A stretch of 64,000 nucleotides of DNA, from assembly GCF_003002895.1 (NCBI RefSeq), contig NZ_PVTI01000008.1:59817-123816 (forward strand), written 5' to 3'. Both the position numbers and the translations under genes were made by a program. This stretch comes from Knoellia remsis (GTDB taxonomy: Bacteria; Actinomycetota; Actinomycetes; Actinomycetales; Dermatophilaceae). Each line of letters begins with the position of its first letter. The stretch's first letter is position 1. A model generated the notes under the pieces. The model saw only the letters and a list, made by a program, of their open reading frames with translations, ran no database searches and was not told the DNA's origin. Below are positions 38,963-47,309 of the stretch, in pieces.

Positions 38963-39544
38963 ATGGTTGACCGCAAGGCCCGACGTGACGAGCTCATCGA
39001 CGCCGCCCTGGACATCGTGGCCGAGGACGGGTTCGGCGCCCTCAGCGTGCGGACCGTGGCGGCCCGCACCGGAGTGTCGATCGGGACCGTGCAGTACTGG
39101 TTCCCCACCAAGGAGAGCCTGCTCGTCGCGGCCTTCGAGTCCGTGGTGGAGCGGGTGACGGCTCGCCTCGTGGGCGGGCGCGGCCGGTCCGGGGAGGATG
39201 CGGTGCGCACGTTCCTTGCGGCGCTGTTGCCGCTGGACGCGACGCGGACGGTCGAGGCGCGCGTCATGGTGGCCTTCGCCGCCGCGGCCGTCACCGATCC
39301 GAGCCTCGCCGCGGTCCAGCACCGGACCCTCAGCGGCGTGCGGGAGGAGCTCAGCGCCTGCCTGGCCGGGCTGAAGGGTGAGGCTCGTCCGTCGGCGGCC
39401 ACGCGTCGGCGCGCCGCACTCGTGCTGGCCGCTGTCGACGGCCTCGCCTTGCACGCGGTGAGCGCCTCCGCGGGCACGACCGGGGCCGAGCTGCGACGTC
39501 AGCTCGACGCCGTGGTGGCCCTCGCCGTCGACCCCGCACCCTGA
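38963..39544 (+). CDS. TetR family transcriptional regulator
   Basis: 193 residues. N-terminal helix-turn-helix domain DRKARRDELIDAALDIVAEDGFGALSVRTVAARTGVSIGTVQYWFPTKESLLVAAFESVVERV is classic TetR; the C-terminal ligand domain (ARVMVAFAAAAVTDPSLAAVQHRTLSGVREELSACLAG) is of the type seen in TetR regulators with a C-terminal TetR_C domain. TATGAT lies 6 nt before the ATG, a near-consensus leaderless promoter that overlaps the second operator, so autorepression is likely. Divergent from the deazaflavin-type membrane gene. Confidence 0.9.
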   Translation: MVDRKARRDELIDAALDIVAEDGFGALSVRTVAARTGVSIGTVQYWFPTKESLLVAAFESVVERVTARLVGGRGRSGEDAVRTFLAALLPLDATRTVEARVMVAFAAAAVTDPSLAAVQHRTLSGVREELSACLAGLKGEARPSAATRRRAALVLAAVDGLALHAVSASAGTTGAELRRQLDAVVALAVDPAP

Positions 39545-39595
39545 GTGCGGGCGCACCACCCGGACCGCGGCGAGCAGCGCGGCCGTCCGCGCAGC

Positions 39596-41308
39596 TCAGA
39601 GGCGGGTCGCGGCCTCGAACTCGCGCCTGATCCCGGCCAACCGTTCGGCCGCGCGCGACTGGGCTGCGGCCAGGCCGTCGTCACCCACCGGCTCGATGAC
39701 CTCGAGGTAGACCTTGAGCTTCGGCTCGGTCCCCGACGGGCGCACGATGACGCGCGACTCGTCCTCGAGGTAGTAGCGCAGCCCCTCGGTCGGCGGCAAA
39801 CCGCCGTCACCACGCGCCAGGTCATCGACGCGCGAAACCCGAACTCCCGCAACGGATTCCAGCGGTTCGGCACGCAGGCGGGCCATGATCGCGCCGATGA
39901 GCGAGAGGTCCTCGACCCGCACCGAGAACGCGTCCGTCGCGTGCACGCCGTGGAGCGTCGCGAGCTCGTCGAGCCGGTCCTGGATCGAGCGACCCTCCGC
40001 CTTGAGGCTCGCCGCGACCTCGGCCACGACGAGCGCGGCGGAGACGCCGTCCTTGTCGCTCACCTGCGCCGGGTCGACGCAGTAGCCGAGCGCCTCCTCG
40101 TAGCCGTAGCGCAGCCCCGGCACGCGGGAGATCCACTTGAACCCCGTCAGGGTCTCCTCGTGCGCGACGCCGCGCACCCGGCACACGGTCGCGAGCATCC
40201 GCGAGGAGACGATCGAGTTCGCGAAGACCGCGCCCTCCGGCACGTCAGCACGGTCGAGCAGGTGCGCACCGAGCAGCACCCCGACCTCGTCACCGCGCAG
40301 CATCCGCCACCCGCCCGGCCCGGGCACGGCGACGGCGCACCGGTCGGCGTCGGGGTCGTTCGCGATGACGACGTCCGGCCCGGTCTGCTCGGCCAGCTCG
40401 AGCGCCGCGTCCATCGCACCCGGCTCCTCCGGGTTCGGGAACGACACCGTCGGGAACGCCGGATCCGGCTGCGCCTGCGACGGAACCGGCAGCGGGGCGG
40501 CATACCCCGCCTGCACGAAGGCGCGCTCCACCGTCTCCGCACCGACGCCGTGCAGCGAGGTGTGCACGACGACGAGGTCGCGCGGGCTGTCCGGCGACAC
40601 GACACGGACCACATCCGCGAGGTAGGCGTCGAGCAGCGAGTCGTCGAGCGTCTCCCAGCCGTCCTCGGCGAGCGGCACGTCCGCGACGCGCGCGACCCGG
40701 TCGATCTCCGCGGCGATCTCCGCGTCGACCGGCGGCACGATCTGCGAGCCGTCGCCGAGGTAGACCTTGTAGCCGTTGTCCTGTGGCGGGTTGTGGCTCG
40801 CGGTGACCATGACGCCGGCGTCCGCGCCGAGGAAGCGAATCGCATACGCGAGAACCGGCGTCGGCAGCGGACGCGGCAGGACGGCAGCCCGCCCGCCAGC
40901 CCCGACGACGACCGCGGCGGTGTCGCGCGCGAAGACATCGGAGTTCGTTCGCGCATCGAAGCCAACGACGACAAAGGGTTGCGACACAGTCGTTTTGAGG
41001 TATGCCGTGAGGCCGGCTGCCGCGCGGATCACCACCGCGCGGTTCATCCGGTTCGGGCCACCGCCGAGCGCTCCGCGCAGGCCCGCGGTGCCGAATTGAA
41101 GCAGTCCGGACATGCGGTCGAGCAGGTCCTCGACAGCCGCCGGCTCACCGGACTCCGCTGCGGCAGTGACGGATTCGAGCTCGGTCCGGGTGTGAAGGTC
41201 GGGGTCGTCCGCGGCCCAGGCGCGCGCCGCCTCGATGGCCGCGACGAGCTGGGGAGTGAGGTGCTCACCGCTGGCCGGTGAGCCGAGCGGACCGCCGCTG
41301 CGCGTCAT
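39596..41308 (-). CDS. Phosphohexomutase (phosphoglucomutase/phosphomannomutase)
   Basis: 570 residues, the size of the long PgcA/PmmB-like class. LLQFGTAGLRGALGGGPNRMN near the start; the phosphoserine loop VMVTASHNPPQDNGYKVYLGDGSQIV; the metal-binding DPDADRCAVAVPG; the sugar-specificity element; and the phosphate-binding RPSGTEPKLKVYLEV near the C-terminus. Interconverts hexose 6- and 1-phosphates and can bridge manA to manC if it accepts mannose-6-phosphate. Lies directly downstream of purine nucleoside phosphorylase on the same strand (14 bp apart), and this pairing suggests ribose/deoxyribose-phosphate mutase activity as an alternative. Confidence 0.88.
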   Translation of the reverse strand: MTRSGGPLGSPASGEHLTPQLVAAIEAARAWAADDPDLHTRTELESVTAAAESGEPAAVEDLLDRMSGLLQFGTAGLRGALGGGPNRMNRAVVIRAAAGLTAYLKTTVSQPFVVVGFDARTNSDVFARDTAAVVVGAGGRAAVLPRPLPTPVLAYAIRFLGADAGVMVTASHNPPQDNGYKVYLGDGSQIVPPVDAEIAAEIDRVARVADVPLAEDGWETLDDSLLDAYLADVVRVVSPDSPRDLVVVHTSLHGVGAETVERAFVQAGYAAPLPVPSQAQPDPAFPTVSFPNPEEPGAMDAALELAEQTGPDVVIANDPDADRCAVAVPGPGGWRMLRGDEVGVLLGAHLLDRADVPEGAVFANSIVSSRMLATVCRVRGVAHEETLTGFKWISRVPGLRYGYEEALGYCVDPAQVSDKDGVSAALVVAEVAASLKAEGRSIQDRLDELATLHGVHATDAFSVRVEDLSLIGAIMARLRAEPLESVAGVRVSRVDDLARGDGGLPPTEGLRYYLEDESRVIVRPSGTEPKLKVYLEVIEPVGDDGLAAAQSRAAERLAGIRREFEAATRL

Positions 41309-41322
41309 ACCGACTCCTCCGC

Positions 41323-42162
41323 TCAGATCTTCGCCACGACCGCGGCGAGGAGGCGACCACAGCGATCGGCGGCGGCCTTGCCGGCCTCGATGACCTCTTC
41401 GTGCGACAACGGCGTCTTCGAGATGCCGGCCGCGGCATTCGTCACGAGCGAGATGCCGAGGACGTCGAGACCGCTCTGCCGGGCCGCGATCGCCTCGAGC
41501 GAGGTGGACATGCCGACGAGGTCACCACCGATGACCTTGGCCATCTGCACCTCGGCGGGGGTCTCGTAGTGCGGCCCGCGGAACTGGACGTAGACGCCCT
41601 CGTCGAGGTCACCGTCGACCTCACGGGCGAGGTCACGCAGGCGGGGCGTGTAGACGTCGGTGAGGTCGACGAAGTTCGCGCCCTCGATGGGGGAGTGCGC
41701 GGTGAGGTTGATGTGGTCGCGGATGAGGACCGGCGTGCCCGGCGCCCACTCCTCGCGCAGCCCGCCGCAGCCGTTGGTGAGGACGATCGTGCGGCACCCC
41801 GCGGCAGCGGCGGTGCGCACGCCATGGACGACGGCACGCACGCCCTTGCCCTCGTAGAAGTGGGTGCGCGTCCCGTAGACGAGCGCGCGCCGGCCGGTGT
41901 CACCGATGGCGACCGAGCGCATCGTGCCGGAGTGTCCCTCGACGGCGGCCTTGCCGAAGCCCGGGACGTCGGTGTTCTCGATCGTCGTCATCGTCTCGCC
42001 GATGAGGTCGCCGGTCTGGCCCCACCCGGAGCCGAGGACGAGGGCGACGTCGTGGGTCTCCACACCGGTGCGCTCACGGATGACGGCAGCGGCGGCCTCG
42101 GCCACGGCATACGGGTCGGTCTGCGGGTCGGAGAGGTCGAGGTTCGCGGCGTTGTCGGTCAC
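41323..42162 (-). CDS. Purine nucleoside phosphorylase
   Basis: 279 residues of the trimeric PNP class (PunA/DeoD-2 type); cleaves inosine and guanosine nucleosides with phosphate. ALVLGSGWGQTGDLIGE holds the phosphate-binding loop, ALVYGTRTHFYEGKGVRAVVHGVRTAAAAGCRTIVLTNGCGGLREEWAPGTPVLIRDHINLT is the family signature, and GPHYETPAEVQMAKVIGGDLVGMSTSLEAIAAR and SLVTNAAAGI complete the site. GTG at 42162 is chosen because TACCCT lies 6 nt upstream and it fits the family N-terminus. Complements cdd/deoA/add at 20.5-23.3 kb. Confidence 0.93.
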   Translation of the reverse strand: MTDNAANLDLSDPQTDPYAVAEAAAAVIRERTGVETHDVALVLGSGWGQTGDLIGETMTTIENTDVPGFGKAAVEGHSGTMRSVAIGDTGRRALVYGTRTHFYEGKGVRAVVHGVRTAAAAGCRTIVLTNGCGGLREEWAPGTPVLIRDHINLTAHSPIEGANFVDLTDVYTPRLRDLAREVDGDLDEGVYVQFRGPHYETPAEVQMAKVIGGDLVGMSTSLEAIAARQSGLDVLGISLVTNAAAGISKTPLSHEEVIEAGKAAADRCGRLLAAVVAKI

Positions 42163-42199
42163 GTGAGGAGGGTAACGGGCGCATGGTTGGATGGCCGGT
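42163..42199. promoter_or_regulatory. Divergent leaderless promoters PNP / LpdA
   Basis: The minus-strand box TACCCT lies 6 nt before the PNP GTG. The plus-strand box TTGGAT lies 7 nt before the GTG at 42200. Only 37 bp separate the two starts. Confidence 0.5.
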
Positions 42200-43618
42200 G
42201 TGAATGCGCGAACGACTCGGGTGGTCATCCTCGGCGGCGGACCGGGAGGCTACGAGGCCGCTCTCGTCGCCGCACACCTCGGGGGGGAGGTGACGATCGT
42301 CGACCGTGACGGCCTCGGTGGCGCCGCGGTCCTCACCGACTGCGTCCCGAGCAAGGCGCTCATCTCGACCGCCGACTACATGTCCGAGTTCGAGACCGCG
42401 GCAGACCTCGGGGTGCACCTCGAGGACCCCGAGGGGGACGAGGTCAGCGACGCCGTCGCCGAGCTCGGCGAGGTCAACGTCCGCGTCAAGGACCTCGCCG
42501 CGGCGCAGTCGCGTGACATCACCGACCGCGTCGAGGAGGTCGGGGTCCGCATCGTGCGCGGCACCGGCCGGCTCGTGTCGGCGACGCGCGTCGAGGTCGC
42601 TGTCGAGGGCGACGACTCGGGTGCCACCGAGACCGTCGACGCCGATGTCGTCCTCATCGCCACCGGGGCGACCCCGCGCGTCATGGACACCGCCCAACCG
42701 GACGGCGAACGGATCCTCACCTGGCAGCAGATCTACGAGCTCGACGCCCTCCCGGAGCGGCTCGTCGTCGTCGGCTCCGGCGTCACCGGCGCCGAGCTCG
42801 CGCAGGCCTACCTCGGACTCGGCTCCGAGGTCGTCCTCGTGTCGTCGCGTGACCGGGTCCTCCCCGGCGAGGACCCCGACGCCGCGACGGTCATCGAGGA
42901 CGTCTTCACACGCCGCGGCATGGAGGTCCTCGGCCGCTCCCGCATGGCCGGCGTCGAGCGCCGCGGCGACGGCGTCGTCGTCCGCCTCGAGGACGGCCGC
43001 GAGGTGGAGGGGTCGCACGCACTGCTCGCCGTGGGCTCCGTCCCGCAGACCGCCGGGCTCGGCCTCGAGGAGGTCGGGGTCGAGCTGAGCCCGTCCGGTC
43101 ACATCGCCGTCGACCGGGTCTCGCGCACGTCCGTGCGAGGTGTGTATGCCGCGGGCGACTGCACGGGGGTCCTTCCCCTCGCGTCCGTGGCGGCCATGCA
43201 GGGACGCATCGCGATGTCGCACGCGCTCGGCGACGCGGTCGCCCCGCTGCGCCTCGGCGATGTCTCGGCGAACATCTTCACCGACCCCGAGATCGCGACC
43301 GTCGGCATCTCGCAGAAGGCCCTCGACGAGGGCACCGTCGACGCGGACGTCGTGATGATGCCGCTCTCGCGCAACCCGCGCGCGAAGATGATGGGCATCA
43401 CCGACGGCTTCGTGAAGCTGTTCGCGCAGAAGGGTTCCGGCGCCGTCATCGGTGGCGTCGTCGTTGCGCCCAGGGCGTCGGAGCTGATCTTCCCGGTGAC
43501 GCTCGCCGTCCACCACCGGCTCAACGTCGACCAGGTCGCGAGCACCTTCACGGTCTACCCGTCGCTCACGGGCTCGATCGCCGAGGCGGCCCGGCGGCTG
43601 CACACGACCGCGCCCTGA
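42200..43618 (+). CDS. lpdA: LpdA-type NAD(P)H:quinone reductase (dihydrolipoamide dehydrogenase-like flavoprotein)
   Basis: 472 residues. FAD-binding VVILGGGPGGYEAALVAAHLGGEVTIVD at the N-terminus; the redox segment reads GGAAVLTDCVPSKALI, where the first of the two active-site cysteines is replaced, exactly as in the mycobacterial quinone reductase LpdA; NAD-binding LVVVGSGVTGAELAQAYLGLGSEV; second FAD motif VRGVYAAGDCTG; C-terminal HRLNVDQVASTFTVYPSLTGSIAEAARR. So it should not act in lipoamide oxidation. GTG 42200 (TTGGAT 7 nt upstream) is preferred over ATG 42191. Divergent from PNP. Confidence 0.88.
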   Translation: MNARTTRVVILGGGPGGYEAALVAAHLGGEVTIVDRDGLGGAAVLTDCVPSKALISTADYMSEFETAADLGVHLEDPEGDEVSDAVAELGEVNVRVKDLAAAQSRDITDRVEEVGVRIVRGTGRLVSATRVEVAVEGDDSGATETVDADVVLIATGATPRVMDTAQPDGERILTWQQIYELDALPERLVVVGSGVTGAELAQAYLGLGSEVVLVSSRDRVLPGEDPDAATVIEDVFTRRGMEVLGRSRMAGVERRGDGVVVRLEDGREVEGSHALLAVGSVPQTAGLGLEEVGVELSPSGHIAVDRVSRTSVRGVYAAGDCTGVLPLASVAAMQGRIAMSHALGDAVAPLRLGDVSANIFTDPEIATVGISQKALDEGTVDADVVMMPLSRNPRAKMMGITDGFVKLFAQKGSGAVIGGVVVAPRASELIFPVTLAVHHRLNVDQVASTFTVYPSLTGSIAEAARRLHTTAP

Positions 43619-43735
43619 GGTCACCTTCGACTGCCGGTCCACGCTTCGGCTTCACGAGGCGCGAACCCCCACGCGCCGTGCGTGCGCTCTACGTTGGGAG
43701 CGTCCGAACCCGACTGACGTGGGAGAGATGCACCG
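43619..43735 (+). promoter_or_regulatory. Upstream region of the MT0933-like gene
   Basis: Contains a TACGTT box at about 43691 and a GGGAGAG Shine-Dalgarno close to the ATG. The transcript would have a leader of about 35-40 nt, unlike the leaderless majority. No hairpin ending the upstream gene was found. Confidence 0.45.
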
Positions 43736-44686
43736 ATGAGTGACCAGAAGCAGCCGATCACCGGCCAGGAAGCCTTCGACAAGGCGAAGGACCTCGCCAA
43801 GGACAACCCTGATACGGCCCGTAGCGCCATCGACAAGGTCGAGGACTTCATCGACAAGCAGACGGGTGGCAAGTACACCGACGCCATCGAGAAGGGCGGC
43901 GACTACGTCGAGGGTCAGCTCGGTCTCCCCAACAACAGCGGTGAGGCGACCGACCCGAACGCTCCCGGGACCCCCGCCCCGCCGGCTCCTCCCGGTGGCC
44001 CGACCACGCCAGCTCCGGCCCCTGGCGAGCCCGCACCCGCGCCCGGCCAGCCCGCACCGGCACCCGGTCAGCCCGAGCCCGCTCCCGCCCCCGCCCCCGC
44101 ACCGGCCGAGCCCGCCGAGCCGAGCGCGCCGCCGGCCGACCCGGGTTCGACGCCGACGACCCCCACGACGCCGAGCCAGCCCACGACCCCGGGCGAGCCG
44201 ACGACGCCCGCGCAGCCGACCGAGCCCACGAGCCCGTCGCAGCCGAGCGAGCCGACGAGCCCGTCCCAGCCGGACGCGCCGACGGCTCCGACTCCGGAGC
44301 CGAACACCGGCGACCCGCAGCTCCCGACCGACCCGACGGCACCCAGCGACCCGACGGGCCCCGGCGGCAACCCGGACACGACGGCCGACCCGTTCCCGAG
44401 CCCGGACACCACGGGCACGACGAGCGACTCCGGTTCGACCAGCGGCTCTGGTTCGACCGGGGGCAGTGACTCGTTCGGTTCGAGCTCGGACTCGACCGGC
44501 AGCACGGAGAGCCACACCGGCACCGGCAGTGCCACGCCGGGCGAGTCGGGTGGCCTGACCGAGGGCGGCCCGACCCAGCAGGGCGACCCGGGCTCCGCGA
44601 CGCAGCCCGGTGGCAGCCAGCCCGCCGACGGTGGCGAGACCCTCGACCTCGGCCAGGACGACGGCGGGACGAGCACCGCCCGCTGA
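43736..44686 (+). CDS. MT0933-type antitoxin domain with long Pro/Thr/Ser-rich tail
   Basis: 316 residues. The first about 65 (QEAFDKAKDLAKDNPDTARSAIDKVEDFIDKQTGGKYTDAIEKGGDYVEGQLG) match the MT0933-like small antitoxin family, normally about 60-100 residues in total. The remaining 250 residues are low complexity: first Pro/Ala repeats (PAPGQPAPAPGQ), then Thr/Pro/Glu/Ser (TSPSQPSEPTSPSQPDAPT), then Gly/Ser/Asp. No signal peptide or membrane span, so it should be a disordered cytoplasmic protein. No neighbouring toxin gene is recognisable. A GGGAGAG site precedes the ATG. Ends in a 24-bp hairpin. Confidence 0.75.
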   Translation: MSDQKQPITGQEAFDKAKDLAKDNPDTARSAIDKVEDFIDKQTGGKYTDAIEKGGDYVEGQLGLPNNSGEATDPNAPGTPAPPAPPGGPTTPAPAPGEPAPAPGQPAPAPGQPEPAPAPAPAPAEPAEPSAPPADPGSTPTTPTTPSQPTTPGEPTTPAQPTEPTSPSQPSEPTSPSQPDAPTAPTPEPNTGDPQLPTDPTAPSDPTGPGGNPDTTADPFPSPDTTGTTSDSGSTSGSGSTGGSDSFGSSSDSTGSTESHTGTGSATPGESGGLTEGGPTQQGDPGSATQPGGSQPADGGETLDLGQDDGGTSTAR

Positions 44687-44694
44687 CCTCTCCG

Positions 44695-44746
44695 ACTGAT
44701 TGCGCACAGTTCGCATGCGCCTGCATGCGAACTGTGCGCAATCAGT
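44695..44746. terminator. 24-bp perfect inverted repeat, second copy of the shared-arm family
   Basis: Arms 44695-44718 and 44723-44746 are perfect reverse complements with a 4-nt apex. The outer 20 nt of the left arm (ACTGATTGCGCACAGTTCGC) are identical to the copy at 892-910, while the inner part differs. Again lies between convergent genes. Confidence 0.8.
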
Positions 44747-44770
44747 GGGTGGAGCGGGGGTGGGCGAGGG

Positions 44771-45364
44771 TCAGAGCCAGGGGCCGAGCCGGGGCGGCTC
44801 CGCCGCGCGCCCGGTGAGCCAGGCCGCGAGTGCCGGGCCCTCCGAGGCCGACGCTCGCGCCCCCGCGGCGTCGACCAGCAGCGCGCCCACGACGTCCTCG
44901 GGAAGGTGCGCGGACGGCATACCGAGGTCGAGCGCGTGCACCCACACCTCCCGGGAACGCATCCACGGCACGTCCGCGACGGTGATCTCGCGGCCCTTGG
45001 CCGAGCGCAGCGGCGTCGCGAGGTCGGACGACGTCACGGCGTCGAGGCCGGCGAGCAGCCCCTCCGCCGACTGGCCGACCGCGGCCCGCAGCCGCGCAGG
45101 ACTCCACGTCGCGCCGTCCTCGACCTCGGCGTCGCGCTGACCCGGTTCGTACATGGGGTGCGGCTCCCCGGTCCTGGCCCAGGTGAGCAGCCGCTGCAGC
45201 GCGAGCGCGTTGAAGTGGACGTGCGCCACGACGTGGGCGACTCTCCACCTTGGCAGGAGGGTCGAGCGACCGAAGTCGTCGTCACCGATGCCCGCGACCG
45301 TCTCGAGGAACGCCGACGTCCCGGCTCCGACGCGCGCGAGGCCGCCCGCGTCGAGTGCGCTCAC
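44771..45364 (-). CDS. Mycothiol-dependent maleylpyruvate isomerase family protein
   Basis: 197 residues of the DinB/MDMPI fold: FLETVAGIGDDDFGRSTLLPRWRVAHVVAHVHFNALALQRLLTWARTGE carries the conserved His pattern, and DVPWMRSREVWVHALDLGM the typical R-x2-E-x2-x-H element that supplies metal ligands. In actinobacteria such enzymes isomerise maleylpyruvate to fumarylpyruvate with mycothiol. Its position directly after the fumarylpyruvate hydrolase and gentisate dioxygenase genes, overlapping by 4 bp, makes this role very likely. Confidence 0.88.
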   Translation of the reverse strand: MSALDAGGLARVGAGTSAFLETVAGIGDDDFGRSTLLPRWRVAHVVAHVHFNALALQRLLTWARTGEPHPMYEPGQRDAEVEDGATWSPARLRAAVGQSAEGLLAGLDAVTSSDLATPLRSAKGREITVADVPWMRSREVWVHALDLGMPSAHLPEDVVGALLVDAAGARASASEGPALAAWLTGRAAEPPRLGPWL

Positions 45365-46236
45365 GCGCCTGATCCTGAACCGTGCGGCTCCAGCCCGAGG
45401 ACCCGCACCGTGCTCTCGCCGAGCCCGGTGATCCGGGTCGTGAGCAGCGACCCCGGGGTGAGGTAGCGGGCGGGCTTGCGGGCATGCCCGACACCACCCG
45501 GCGTGCCGGTCGCGATGACGTCACCGGGATTGAGCGTGAGGATCGTCGAGACGTAGGACACGAGCGCCACCGGGTCGAAGACGAGGTCGGAGGTGTCGGC
45601 CTTCTGCACGACCTCGCCGTCGACGAGCCCGGTGAGCTCGAGCCGCGGCCGCACGCCGCCGTCGAGCTCGTCCGGCGTGACGAGCCACGGCCCGAACGGT
45701 GTCGTCGCCTCGAACGTCTTGCCCTGCAGCCACTGCGGGGTGCGGTACTGCCAGTCGCGCATCGTCACGTCGTTGAGGACGGCGAACCCGGCGATGGCCT
45801 CAGCGGCCTCGTTCTCGCCTGCACGACGCACCGGCGACCCGATGACGACGGCGAGCTCGGCCTCCCAGTCGACATCCGTGCTCTCGGGCGGGAGGACGAG
45901 CGGGTCGTCGGCGCCGATGAGTGCCTCGGGGTACTTGCCGAAGAGCGTCGGGTGCTCGGGCAGCTCGCGCCCCATCTCACGGATGTGGTTGGCGTAGTTG
46001 AGGCCGACGCAGACGATCTTGCCGGGGTTCGGGACGACCGGCGCGTATGCCGTGTCGCCGAGCTCGCCGGTCCGCCACCGCTTCGCGTCGGCGGAGTTCG
46101 TCTGCACGGCCCCGGCGAGGCCGCCGGGTGCCCGCAGGGCCTGCCCGAGGTCGCCGAACCCGAGGTCGACGAGCTCGTCGCCGTCGACGAGGACGGCACG
46201 AGTGCCGCCGTCGACCCGGATGGTTGCGAACTTCAT
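45361..46236 (-). CDS. Fumarylacetoacetate hydrolase family protein, probable fumarylpyruvate hydrolase
   Basis: 291 residues. FAH-fold motifs: KIVCVGLNYANHIREMGRELPEHPTLFGKYPEALIG, then the metal site VDWEAELAVVIG (Glu ligands), VLNDVTMRDWQYRTPQWLQGKTFEATTPFGPWLVT, and VSTILTLNPGDVIATGTPGGVGHAR at the C-terminus. Within the gentisate cluster the substrate should be fumarylpyruvate, split to fumarate and pyruvate. The ATG overlaps the dioxygenase stop (ATGA) and its own stop overlaps the isomerase start. Confidence 0.9.
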   Translation of the reverse strand: MKFATIRVDGGTRAVLVDGDELVDLGFGDLGQALRAPGGLAGAVQTNSADAKRWRTGELGDTAYAPVVPNPGKIVCVGLNYANHIREMGRELPEHPTLFGKYPEALIGADDPLVLPPESTDVDWEAELAVVIGSPVRRAGENEAAEAIAGFAVLNDVTMRDWQYRTPQWLQGKTFEATTPFGPWLVTPDELDGGVRPRLELTGLVDGEVVQKADTSDLVFDPVALVSYVSTILTLNPGDVIATGTPGGVGHARKPARYLTPGSLLTTRITGLGESTVRVLGLEPHGSGSGA

Positions 46237-47309
46237 GAGGTGGCCTCCTTGACCTGGACGCGGTCCTGGCGGAGCCGCTCGAAGATGGGGGTGTCGCTGA
46301 AGCGGAAGAGGTCGACGTCCTCGTCGGCGCCGATGGTGAGCTCCTGCCACGACGGGACGACGAAGAGGTCGCCGGTGCCGAGGGTCCACGTGGCGTCGCC
46401 GACGGTGACCGTCGCGGTGCCGGTGAAGACCTGCCAGACCGCAGAGCCGACCTCGCGGCGTGGAGCGGTCGAGGCTCCGGCGCGCAGCCGGTGGAACTCG
46501 GTGCGGATCGTCGACATGACGTCGCCGCCGGTGGACGGGTCGGTGAACCGGATCGCGGCATGACCGGGCTCGACGACGCCGCGGTGACCCGCGTCCTCGA
46601 GGGCGAGCTGGTCGGCGAGCGCTCGGTCGGTGTGCTCCCAGCGGTAGGCCGCGAGTGGCGAGGCGGCTCCGCCACGGTCGACCTCGGACAGCGGCGCGAT
46701 GCCGGGGTGTCCCCAAAGTCGCTCTGCCCGTGAGCGATCCGGCGTCTGCGTCGAGGTCACCGTCTCGGGACCGAACTCGAAGAAGGCGGTTTCGGTGGCG
46801 TGGACGAAGGGGATGTCCAGCCCGTCGAGCCAGGCCATCGGCTCGGTCGCGATGTTGTGGTGACCGTGGAAGTGCCACCCCGGCGTGAGGAGCAGGTCCC
46901 CGCGGCGCATCGCCACGGGGTCGCCGTCGACGACCGTCCACACGCCCTCGCCCTCGACGACGAACCGGAACGCGTTCTGGGTGTGCCGGTGCTCGGGTGC
47001 GACCTCGCCGGGGCAGAGGTACTGGATGGCGGCCCACAGCGTCGGCGTCGCGTAGGGCGCACCACCGAGGCCGGGGTTGGCCAGGGCGATGGCCCGCCGC
47101 TCACCGCCGCGGCCGACGGGGACGAGCCGGCCCGACTCCTCGGCGAGGGGGAGCAGGTCGCTCCACCGCCACGCGTGCGGCTGCGCGGCCGAGCGCGGCG
47201 CCATCGGCATGAGGTCGCCGATCTCGGTCCACAGCGGCACGAGGCCGGCCTTGTCGAAGTCGCGGTAGAGCATGTCCAGCTCGAGGCTGGGTTCGGGCTG
47301 TGCGCTCAC
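46233..47309 (-). CDS. Gentisate 1,2-dioxygenase
   Basis: 358 residues, bicupin ring-cleavage enzyme that opens gentisate to maleylpyruvate. The first cupin holds the iron site: CPGEVAPEHRHTQNAFRFVVEGEGVWTVVDGDPVAMRRGDLLLTPGWHFHGHHN; DGLDIPFVHATETAFFEFGPE follows; the second, degenerate cupin includes VWQVFTGTATVTVGDATWTLGTGDLFVVPSWQE. GTG 47309 gives the normal N-terminus (LDMLYRDFDKAGLVPLWTEIGDLMPMAP) and overlaps the transporter stop (GTGA). Second gene of the operon after the transporter. Confidence 0.93.
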   Translation of the reverse strand: MSAQPEPSLELDMLYRDFDKAGLVPLWTEIGDLMPMAPRSAAQPHAWRWSDLLPLAEESGRLVPVGRGGERRAIALANPGLGGAPYATPTLWAAIQYLCPGEVAPEHRHTQNAFRFVVEGEGVWTVVDGDPVAMRRGDLLLTPGWHFHGHHNIATEPMAWLDGLDIPFVHATETAFFEFGPETVTSTQTPDRSRAERLWGHPGIAPLSEVDRGGAASPLAAYRWEHTDRALADQLALEDAGHRGVVEPGHAAIRFTDPSTGGDVMSTIRTEFHRLRAGASTAPRREVGSAVWQVFTGTATVTVGDATWTLGTGDLFVVPSWQELTIGADEDVDLFRFSDTPIFERLRQDRVQVKEATS

